Shown here piece after piece: positions 36,301-48,300 of a DNA stretch of 64,000 bases. The position numbers and the translations under genes were made by a program. Position 1 is the first letter of the stretch. Each line of letters begins with the position of its first letter. The stretch comes from Apostichopus japonicus (taxonomy: Eukaryota; Echinodermata; Holothuroidea; Aspidochirotida; Stichopodidae): contig NC_092580.1 of assembly GCF_037975245.1 (NCBI RefSeq), positions 27,803,501 to 27,867,500 on the forward strand, in the 5' to 3' direction. The notes below the pieces were generated by a model. That model made no database searches and was not told the origin of the DNA. It saw nothing but the letters and a program-made list of their open reading frames with translations.

Positions 36301-39300
36301 ACGTCCGGAGTACCGGACGTCCAGGGTATCATCCGTGAGATACTGACCAGTCTCTTGGTGTCAGTCGCCAACCACCAGGACGAAGAGGGACGTTGCTTCA
36401 GCGACTCACTGGCTGAAGTAACGGTCGAGAAATCAGAGAAGGACTCCGAACCGGAGACGCCTCAGAATGCGCAAAGGTTTGTCTGACTTTCATGGGCTAA
36501 AAATTGGTGTTTATACTTGCATATTTTACAGTGATATGGAAGTGAGAATTGAGAGGAGAATCAAGCTTTGCTTACTGTACTTTATAGAAAAGTTCAGATA
36601 CGGGTAAGAACTTTGAGGAAGAGTGCTATTGTTGTCCTGCACATCCAAGACCCCACCAACTTTCTCTAGTTGTCCTTCTTCTGTTTCGCTGAGTGTTCTG
36701 TGACAGATTTCAACTGGTTCCCACCAGAGTCATTTTACGACTTTATGGACAGTCATTGTTTGATTGACTATCCTGCTTGCGGATGGGTTTCATAATTATA
36801 ATTTTTTGGCACAATAATTACAGAGATTTTGATAATAAAATTGTTTTCCCTGGTTGTGCTATTCGCAGGAAACCGTTGGATTTGGACATGGTTCGTCACT
36901 ACCTTGACAAAGGCTGCTACAAGAGGCTGGATATCTTTCAGGACCATATCTTTGAGGTGTTTGAGAGGGCCAGGGGTCTGACCAGAACAGATTCACAGGT
37001 AACTGCCGGATAGTTGTGTCCCTAGTAATGCTAACCTGCCTGGTAGGAAGGAGTTACAGTCCAAGCCATGTCAGTATGCATGTGTGCTAAGGCTTAGTGG
37101 TGATTTTTTTTTATGGTTTGAGTCAAGATTGTTTTAGTAGTGTAAATATATAGAACTATGTAATTGTTTACATGTACATTTTGCAACTTAAGATTCTATA
37201 TTGCATTCCCCCTTTCATTGATAAATCAATATTCATTGGGCAGGAGGCTGGTTTGGTTTCCATACTTGTACATTCATTGATGTCTAATTTGTTTGTTGTT
37301 ATAGTTTTGACTATTTGCCAGAAAAACTAGAGCAGCACCATACCATGCAGATATCTACATGCAGCTGTACAGCTTCCAAACACATTTTTTTTTTTTATGT
37401 CTTCATTATTGTTCTGTGTTTTTCTATACTTCTTTCTATGAGTAGCTTAAATAATTGTACAACTTCCAGTACACTCCCCATTTCATGACTCCTTAATGAT
37501 GAGTTCACATTGACCCCCAATGCTGTGCTATTATCTTTATTTTTGACATCAGTTTTGACACATAGCTATATAAATTCTAGTTTTATAGACAGTTAAAAAA
37601 AAAAAAAAAAAAAAATCCTGTTGAGAAATTACTTTACTCAAGTTTCTTGTTTAAGTAATGCATTGATATGATTTTAAGCATGTTTCCATGGATTCTGGGC
37701 AAAATGTTTTCCATGTGTTCATAAATTCCAAAATAGGTCTTTGAAGACTCCCTGGAATTGCAGAAATTCTTCATCAATATCAGGGATGAAATCTGCAAGA
37801 ATGGTGAAATCCTTTTATCTCCTGCGCTGAGCTACACGCACAGACACATGCAGAATGACATCGAGACACAGAAGGCAGAGAAACTTCCTCGTGAGGTAAG
37901 ACAATTTCCGTGGTTTCACCCGAACGACAGAGTTCTTGGATGGCCTGGGCTTGTTAGAAAGAAGATCTGCTCACCGGAGTGTATTTCACTGTACCCAAGA
38001 ATGATGGTCCTGCACAGTGAATAAGTACAAATAAATAAATCTAATGGACGTTATGATTGGCCTAGTTCAAGGGATTCTCAATTAATATGCTGCAACAGCC
38101 AATGAGAAACATTGGTGGAAGCAATGGTTAAATGAGAAGCAAAATCTCAATAGAGATTACATTGACCAATTAGCCGGGTAGGCCGGGAGGGTGCTCATTA
38201 TTGGAGATATTAAGGACCTGTATACCCAAAGAGTGCAAGATTGTGGGCTGATTCCCCCCCCTACCCACCCCCCTGTAACCTTTAACTGTCAGGGTCTGGT
38301 GTGAAGGCACCCTTTTGACACCAAGGCTACATATATAAGCAAAAATGCCCAATATGTATATAAGAATCATCAGCACTCAGTCACATATTCTATGGAAACA
38401 TTCTCGTGTTGTGATGTCATATCTGTGTTTCATTCTGAAGGTGTTATCTCCCCTCATGTTCCCCTCATGTTCTCCTTATGCTTCCAGAATGATACAAGAG
38501 AGTCTGGACATTAGTTGACAACTTTCTGGCAACTTTTTAAAGTCATCCTATTATTCAACATGCCAAAACATACAATTTTAATTTAATGTAATTTCCTTCC
38601 AAATGCTAAATAATCATTTTTTGTACCCTTCCTAACCTGCTTTAACATGTATTGCTCTATTTACTTAAAGATATTTCCCCTTGAAATTAAAATTAAAAAA
38701 ATAATTCTAATGACACCTGTATCTGCTATGTTACTTTGTTGTTTTGAAAAAGATATGATCCCAAGAAATTTCTGCAAGCTAAATTCTCCCAACTGCCAGC
38801 ACCCTTATTTCTTTTCTTTATTTTCACTGTAGGTTGATATTCTATTTTCTAAAAGATGATTTTATTGACATTTCCTTTTTTTTCAAGCAAGCTTATCATT
38901 TTTGTTGTTTTATTTTTATTTTTGTTTTTTTTTCTTTTGTAATTCTTTTGTTTTCCTTTTTTTGACATTTTTTGTTGATTTTCTGCCTCTCTTTTGCTAT
39001 TCCCCCCCTGCATGCCTTTAACCAAAGCAGAGTTTTGTTCGTTCTTGACCCTTTGTTTCAGTTGAAGGAGGACGCAGAGAGGAAAGAGGACGACAGCAAA
39101 GGAAAATCCACCTACCAGTCTGGAGATGGGGAGGACAAACAGGAAGAAGATGTAAGTTATGGAGAAGGGTCAAAGGTCAAAGGTAGAATATTGTGGCTTT
39201 GATTCAGTTCGGTAGCAGGTTCAAAGGTCAAACAAACATTTGGGAGTGACATTCAGTTCTGGAGAAGGCCCTTGGCCCTAACCAATATTGGGGGTTGCAT

Positions 39301-42300
39301 TCAGTTATATTGCAAGGTCAAAGGTGAAACTCTCCATTCGCATTTTCATTCAGTCATGATAGTGGATTTGAAGGTCAATGCACTTTTTTGTCTCAGTTAT
39401 GGAGGAGGGTCAAAGGTCGCACCACTATTGGGGTTTAATTCACATATGGAGTGGGTCAAGCTCCACATGAAAACAGTGAGGCTGTGAGGTTGTTTCAATG
39501 AATATCTGCCAGTTTTATCCATGTCATTCACCATGGCAACAAGACTGATTCCCTGTTCCAGTGATAAGAGTAGCATGTGCAGTGAGTTATCAACAAAATC
39601 CAACTGAGGCAGATGTTATTGTAGTCTGCTGCATTATTTACTTTAAAAAATAAATAAATAAATAAAAATCAAATTTGGAGTTTTGTTTTATTGTTCTTCC
39701 TTCTATTGTCTTTTCATTTAAGATGAAATGTAAATAGTTAATGTGCTGTTCATAATTTATGGTAACTGAGAATAACCCTGTCGTGTCATTATCAAAATTG
39801 TAAACAGAAGTTCACCTTGATAGCATGATGTTTTGTTGTCATTTCTTATCCAAGGTTTCTGACGGTTTGGTAATCCAAGGGCAGACGTATCGTGTGGGAG
39901 ATTTCGTCTATGTTGAGCCGAGGTGAGTGGTTTTGATTTGTGTCGTTCTTGTCGAAAGCCGCCACAGGAATCGATTAACAGAATGAACGTTCATTCCATG
40001 TGGCAGATGCTTGGAAGTGTCTGGATCGCTTCATCCCAAGCAAATAGTTTCCATGGAAACACAAAGCACCATCCACCCTAGCATCTCTGTCATAACATTT
40101 CTTCTCCCAGCATGTAGAAAATAATAATCTATAAACAAAGGTTATTTTGGAGATACTTTGTGGGTGGATGGATGTTTCTTGCTTTTAAGTGTTTTGCACT
40201 TCGCAAGATTTAATTGTGGGGGAGGGGGTGATTGTATTCCATATATCCCATGAACTTCGCTTTGAACTTGAAGAAAAATAAGCAGAAAGGTGAGAAAATA
40301 AATGGCATCTGTTCTGTGACAATGTGACAAGCTGTAACGATGAATGTACAATAGTAGATGTAGTTGTGGGATGGGGGGAGGGGGGAGATTGTATTCCATA
40401 TATCCCAATGAACTTCACTTTGAACTTTAAGAAAAATAAGCAAAAAGACAAAAAACTAAATGGCATTTGTTCTGTGACAATGTGACAAGCTGTAACGACG
40501 AATGTACAATAGTACCTTGACCTTTCAGCGAAACTCATTAAACGTATTCATTGTCAATTTAAATAATCATGGAAGGTCTCAAACATTTTTTCGTTGGTTT
40601 TTCCTGGTTTCGTAGCGAGAAACAACTCAAGCCCCACATCGTCTGTATCGAGAAACTGTGGAGGGACCCGGATGGGGAAGGCTGGTTACACGGTAACTGG
40701 TTTCTGAGACCAAATGAGACCTTCCATCTGGCCACTCGAAAATTTCTGGAGAAGGTACGTCTGACACTCTTTATCGTGCATACCGGTTTAGTTATTCAGG
40801 AACTCAAGATCGCAATGTCTGAAAATGTTGACACGCATACTGGATGCAATTGAAGCACGTCAAAGAGCTGCCCGATAAAAGTATTTTTTTTTCCTGTTTT
40901 GGTTATATTCGAGTCTTTATCTCAAGTTTATTGATTATTTCATCATTTGAAAGGTTTAAAGAAAAATTATGATGCCTACATGTATCTGCTTTTCTGAAGA
41001 ATCAATCATTGACCATCTAAATATCTGTAATTTCCTTACCCTAAACAGGAGGTATTTAAAAGTGATTATTTCAACAAGGTCAAGATCTCCCAGCACGTGA
41101 TTGGCTACTGTTTCGTGATGTTCGTCAAGGACTACTTCAAGATGAAACCGGAGGGCTTCACCAACGACGACGTCTACGTCTGCGAATCTCGTTACTCTGC
41201 CAAAGCCAAAGCTTTCAAGAAGATCAAGGTGAGCGAGAGATCTGAATTATCATCTTTCCGTAATAAATGCAAAGTATTTTATATTTTGATAACAAAAATG
41301 AAGTTTGGTATTCTTCATGATACCTACATTTTTTTTAATAAGAATTGTTTATGTATTAATATTTTACAAAGTATTCTTATTCTTGTATCAGAGAATTTAA
41401 CTTTTCTAATTTTTACTGAATTTGATAATTTTATTTCGTTGCTTGTAATTTATATGTTTTATGCACGTTGAGATGTTTTTACATGTAATGCGCCTTTTAA
41501 GAATATATTTACGTTACAGAATATATTTACATTACAGAATATATTTACATAAAGCAATGGCAAAAATTTACCTTTATACTGGTGTGCACCAACAGTCTAC
41601 CTTAGTTCAACCTGCCATAACCATAATGAAAATGTAATAATACTGTTGTGATGACTTTGACAAAAGAATGTGTGTTGTTTTCCTAGTATTACTGCGTTAA
41701 CCAATGCTACGGTTCCAAATGTTAACACTTTTCTATATCTATCTTTTAATATGTCTTCGTCATCTTCTATTTCCTAAAGCTTTGGTCCGTGCCTCAGAGC
41801 AACCAGAAGATCATCAATCGAGATGAGCCCCTCTCTAAAGTGCGGGTGGCATCGGTGTTTGCCGGAGCCCAAAGGCCCAATGAATTGCTGGACCAAACAG
41901 GGGAACACTTTCATCCCTTTGATAAGGACAAAGAGGTTAGTGTCGAACAATGTTGACACTTCCTTTTCCTGATATTCGTGGGAGTGCCAGTATTCCTCTA
42001 ACATTTGTACATATTAAATATTAATGGGAATATGTGATTAAACAAAAAATGAACATCACAATGTTACTGAAACTTGATGAAAGCCTGCCTTGCCTTCCTT
42101 ATTTCCAAAATTTGGGTTTTTCCAGAAATAATGGATCCAATGTGAAATGGATGATCTTTGCAGCACAAAAAAAGAACTAGGTTTCCACACCAATTTATCT
42201 GAGAATTTTAGCTTTTTAAAAGTTTTGTTAAAATTATTAAATCTAGAAAAGTTTGAAGCTCCTCTTGCTGCAAGACAAACTCTTCTCATATCAGTAAATA

Positions 42301-45300
42301 ATCAACGTTTAAAGACTTTTCCATTCATAAAGATAACAAATGCTTGCACTCTCTCGTACAGGACGTTGAAATTGAAATCCCTGAAGAAGAAAAAAATTCC
42401 AACATTTATTACGAACAAATCAACTACCAGGGCAGGTGTTACAAGCTCGGGGACTCCCTCTATGTAGGTCTGTTGGACAGGAAGAGACCAATCATCACTA
42501 GGATGGACAAAATCTGGAAGGATACAGTGTAAGTATCACAATAAAGATTAATTTATGAATGGAACACTTGACTCTTTGGTCGTTGGTTTTGCTACATGTC
42601 AAGTTCAATTTTGTTTTTCTTTTTTTGCTCTTTCTTCATGTCATAAAGTGCTTTTAGTTTCAGTTTTTGTCAGGGCTTGAAAATTAAATCTCAAGAATGG
42701 CATAGCTGAAAAATGCTATTGAGCAAGGTTGCCATTTTGGACAGCAAGTCTGTGCTGGGTCGAACTCGAAGGGGCAACAAATTGGACGAGAGTTGTTCAA
42801 GAGCCTTCGCTGATCAAGGAGAGAAAATGTTATGGGTGTATCGCTGTAAATTTGTGTTTCATATCTGATGGGAGTTGAAAATCTGACAAAAGTACTGACT
42901 AAATTCATAACCACATAAAGAAACCCTTGAGTAGAACTGATATTTCAGTGGCTTTTAACTTAAGCACTAGACTGATAGTGCTGGGAATAGTATGTTTTAC
43001 ATAGTTTAGTTAACATTTGGAAGCAAAACTACTGTGTTCTCTCCATGTTACAAATGATAGTAAACTCTCATCACATAGTTTCTCCTCCAGATTGGGATTG
43101 CCAATTTTCATGTAGGGTCATGCATGTTCTCTCAGTGACGTGCTGTATCGAATAGGGGTCACCCTGTCTCACATCGTAAAACCAAACAGTCCGAGGAAGC
43201 CACAGCTCATAAATAATCTGATAACTGCCAATAATGTATTTGATACCGGCACAACAATATGCAGAGTTCTCTTCTCTTCAAGCCTTTGTTTCTTTACCCC
43301 TCCCCCAGGTTAGCAGGCAGGACTCTAGGTGGGGGGGGGAGGACCTCAGGGGGGTATATAGCTATAGATAAACAATCAATTGGACCCCATGCCTAATGCG
43401 TAAAGCATTCATCCACAAGCTGGTAGAGGTGGTGCAAAAGTCTTCCCAATTGCTAAGGAGTGAGAGGATTTGAAAAGGTTGAGGAACACTCTCTTAGAGA
43501 AGGGACATTTTGGTGTCTGTGTTTATCATCATGCAATCGCTACCATGTACGTCCATGTACTAGAAAAGACTTCAGCAGATGTGCATATACTTTGATAAAG
43601 TGTGTGCCTGTCACCGAACTCTTCAAATAATAACTACGGATCCATCCTTTTTTCCCCTCTTCATTGCAGTAATAACGAATATTTCTTCTCCGGACCGACG
43701 TTCCTTCGCCCGTCGGAGGTCGAGCACGCACCGACACGTATGTTTTATAAGAACGAGGTGTTTCTGAGCAGTAGTGACGAAGAGGTCTTTGCGTTCAAAG
43801 TCATCCTGAAGAAATGCGCTGTTGTGCCATTCAAAGATTACCTCACCAGTGAGTAAACGAAACAGACAGATTGGGGGCTTCGTTACCTTAATGGAACCAT
43901 CTTCTGTCCTTTTGCAAGATACCTCTTGAATGTTTTCCATGATATCTTACTGATATCATTTCAAATAAACGAAATTAAAGCCCCGGGCGTAAAGTAGCGA
44001 CCGCTCATCTTTTGGGGACAGGTGTCTCTGTCGTGAAAATCTTGTCTAACATTTGGTTTTCTCTCTTGTGATTTGTTCTTGTTTGTTTGCCTCGCTTAAT
44101 GCAAATTTTTGGTTGTTCTCCTTTTTTCGATCTCGGATTCCCATTCTGTAAGAAACCTGAAAAAAAGTGAAGCCATCGGGGAGACATTTTCGTGAAGAGA
44201 TTTGCCGACTAAAAACCACTCAGAAATGTAACGCAAAGATTTGTAATAAATGATAACCGTGTAATATGCCATCCACGTTAATAGTGAAGATTTGATTTTA
44301 CAGATATTGGTTTCATTTTCATAGCGTACAGTGGAAGAAAATCAGTTTCATAGGACTATCCTGCCCCCTCCCCTTCCTAAACATTGGGACTAGAACACTT
44401 CAAGTTATATAACTGACTGGGAAGTTTTAGACCATGGAAAAGAGCAACAATATTTCTTTACTTTTTTTCCCTCCAAATTTGAAGATAGTTAGTTCTATGG
44501 ATGTAGAAGCTGATATTTGAGACTTTTAGGGAATGTATTACTAATTGTTTAACAAATATTAGTCAGTTAAAAATATGCTAGCCTACTTTGCATATTTTTT
44601 TCTGTCAAGTCCCGGGAAGGCTCGTTGCCAGCTTAGTAAGCATTTGGAGGACAAGAAAGAATATTTTGTAATGTTCATAAAGTACATTTGCACTTTTTAC
44701 TTTTACCTTTCGACACTATTAACTTTTGAGTGAATTTGTTGGACTTTAAAAACGGTTGTGTCACATTTTAGTAAAAAAGAAAAGCTCTAGCAGTTACGTT
44801 TTTACCTTGCTGACGGTGATAACTTCTGGATGGCAGGGTCTAGTCAAATGCTCACCAAGAGTTTAATTTTGTTTGTCCTCCCAGGCCGTCTGACCGAGTT
44901 CAAGGAGAGCGACGTCTTCGTCTGTGAATCTCAGTACAAGGAACAGGAGCAACTGATGCGTAAAATCAAAGCCTTGAAGAAGTATTCCGTGTCCAATAAG
45001 GTGATCGACGACGAAATCTACTTCTTCAAGAAACCGATCACACCGCTGAAGGAACCGTCTCCGCTCCTCCAACCGGAAGTTGAAGACGAGGAGGAAGCGG
45101 CTGCGGAAGCAAACGAGGCCGAAGACGAGCAGACCGAGACCAGCTCTGTGGCTTCCACTCCCAAGGCACCCAAGGTAAGAACAGGGTTGGACGGTGGGGG
45201 GGAGTAGGGGGGAGTGGGGGTACAGAGGCACTCAAGGTAGAACAGGGTTGGACAGTTGGGGGAGTGGGGGGTACAGGACAGAGGAGGGTAGACGTAAGGA

Positions 45301-48300
45301 GGAACTAACGGTTTATTTGGAGGGTTCAAGGGTAATTAGGAAGACCGGTTCACAGTGGTTTACATTTGTGAAATATACCAGGATGGTCTCCCAGTAGCGG
45401 TTTGGAATACAGATCTAACTCTGGAGGTTCATTGGGAGCCTGACGATGCCCATGGTAGCGCCCCCAGGCTGGTGGTTTTTTCGTAGAAAATAAAATCAGG
45501 ATGAAAAAAGTTAAAGAAGAAACATACTTTTTCAGTGATTATCAATGCTAAATCTTACCAATCTTTTTTTTCCCTTACTACTTCAGCAAAAACATTACCA
45601 AGCTTCTAACTCGGTAAAATTGTTGTTGAAAGGAAAGAAAACAGAAGAATCCTCCTCTCCGCCCCCCCAATTCCCCCCCCCATCACCCCAACCCTGTAAA
45701 AATACAGCTCTGTACACTCCAAATAGAGAGAAGATTCAACTATTTTCTGTAAATTTGTGTATGTTGAATTTTGTCTCTCTACTCAGCTCATAAATTTAGA
45801 GAAGTCTTTTCTGAAAATATTTGAAGTTCAGCGAAATTATTTAATTATATCATTCTTTGAATAATTAATGATCAGTCCTGATATCGTTTGGTTTGGAGCT
45901 AGAGCCGAGGTGATCTATGTAAATCACTTTGTAGATTCAGACACCACTATCATGGGATGTTCTTTACAAGTCATCATCCCAGGAAAAATTAAAAGTATAA
46001 CCTAAAAAATATTATTTTTAATAAATAAATTACTCAAAACCCCCCCCCCCCCAAAAAAAAAAAAAACGATCACAAAGGGAAGGAAAATTAGATCTTTCCA
46101 TGTACGTGCGCCAAACGCCTATTTTTTTTGATAGAATTTCTTTCTCTAGAAAAGTAAAACATGTTGAAATAACTTATTTACTAGATGTAATATATGAGTG
46201 TGCGAAACTGGTGAGTAAGTACACGCCAAGGAATGCCATGAGAGTCCACGGGGGGGGGGGGGCATAACAGAGGACATTAAAGAGGGTTAAGATTTTGCAT
46301 ACTGTACAGTACTTGAAGTGAAGTAAAACCATTATTCCAAATCAAACAATTTTTTGCTTTCAATTTTCCGAACGATCTGGAAATGCTCTTTCATTAGTTA
46401 TAAATTATCTGCCCATCTAACTTCACTTCTACGAACAATTCTCAAATGTTTGTAATAATATTTCATCCCGTACTTTCCACGCAGAAAAATCGATCGGCGA
46501 GTGGCTTCATTCTCTTTGCCAGTGAAATACGAGCCCAGGTCAAGGACTCCAACCCTAACAAGAGCTTTGGTGAAATTAGTAGACTCTGCGGTCTAGAGGT
46601 GAGTCAGTGTTTCTCATCGTCTGTTTTAGATTCCCCGCGGTCTGAGATTACATGTTACTCTGAACCGAAACTCCTCTCATTGGTGTCGCAAGAAGATGCT
46701 CTTCGGGGTTGTAAAGTCGAGCAAGTATCGGAATCTATATTATCACCTTTCCCCGGTCAACCAAAATGTAATGCATGTAGTTACATCTAAATCACATGTA
46801 AAAATGATGAATTCAGATTATTTCTCTTCCTCATAGAAATCCACGAGATGGTCGATGCATCTAAGAGGTAGATGCATTTGAGCCGCCGAACAAAACACAA
46901 ATTTTTAAAACCAATGGTGTGACGACTTTTGTGGTCGTTACACTGTCAATCATTAACCTCGAATATCATGAAATATGAAGAAGAATAAACAGAAAAAAAA
47001 ACATTAATTATTTTCATTCGAATCTGACCACCAGGTGAAATATCTCGTCACTATGTTTTAGATTCAGTCGTACATCTGTCACGAATGGTTTTGATAAATG
47101 ACATTAAGAGAGTGCCGAAAACCTTTACTCTCCTTCAAATGCAGAAACTTAAGTCTAATTTACTGAATGAGTTTTATTATTAGTGAGTTTGCTGGGTTTT
47201 TTAACCCATTTCTTTGGTTTTCTTATCTTCTGTTTTTGTTTTTCTTTATTGTTCTTTCTTTTCTAATTATGTTTTTAAAAGGGGAGTTAAAGGGAGGGGG
47301 GAGAGGGGGGACTGCTTGTAAATGCCTTGCTTCATCATACCTCCTCCACCTCCTTGTACTATGTGCAAGGGCGGCGGAAGCACTTTTAATCTGGGGGGGC
47401 ACCAACGTCGAAGGGCACTTTGCAGAAATTCGATTGGACTGATGTAGCCTGATATTTAGTACCCTTTATAACTCTTATTGTATTATCTTATTTGTGTATA
47501 CACATCACTCCATCAACGCCAACCCCCTCCCCCTCATGGAAACAGTGCATACTAGCACTGCAATATCTAATGTGCAAATTGGGAAACAAGGAACAAGTTT
47601 TCTTTCGAGACAAAATGAGGTGAAGTCATTATAAAGTCCAAGTCCCTGCACTCGCGATCGATACATGCATGAAAGCAAATGAAATATGTCAAAATACTAA
47701 AGGATGGGGTAGGTTAAGGGATATTAAAACTATACTCATTATTCATAGTAGGCTATAAATGGCTTCTGCTTATTACAAAGTCACAATGTAATATAGCAAG
47801 GCATTTTTGGAAATGCATTAGGATTTTTTTGGCAAATTGAATATGCATAATGGCACTCACCAGAATGTTAGAAGCATTGTGGTAGTAAACATAGGTGTAA
47901 GAGGCGGGGGGGGGTGGCCCCCAACCAAAAAAATTTGTGAAAATTCGGGTAATATGCTGAGAATTTTTCGGGCACCTACTGAAAGAAAAATAATTTGCTA
48001 TGTGTTTTTCAATGGTTAAACTGATATTATTATCATCATGATTATTGTAACGACTTTCCCAATAATTCTAACCAATATGGAAGGGTAATAACACGGCAAA
48101 TGATTGTATGTTATTGACATGCGATGTAATAACCGACACATGCCTATATGATATGCACACTAACATGTTGAACGCGCACGGAGCGTGCGAAAAATTTTGT
48201 TAATATTTTTCGGGCAAGTAGTTACAGCCCCCAAATCAAATTGGGCTCCTACGCCTATGGTACAGTAGGAAACATTTAAAACTTCCCGAAATATTTCATT

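Noticed and set aside
40142-40538. Overlapping antisense frames of 77-117 codons
   Set aside because: Reverse readings of the 157-bp tandem duplication in intron 19, with no start or splice context.
45545-45793. Frame containing a possible 27-bp phase-0 exon (45587-45613)
   Set aside because: The acceptor looks usable, but nothing in polybromo supports the peptide and the exon is tiny; left out pending RNA evidence.
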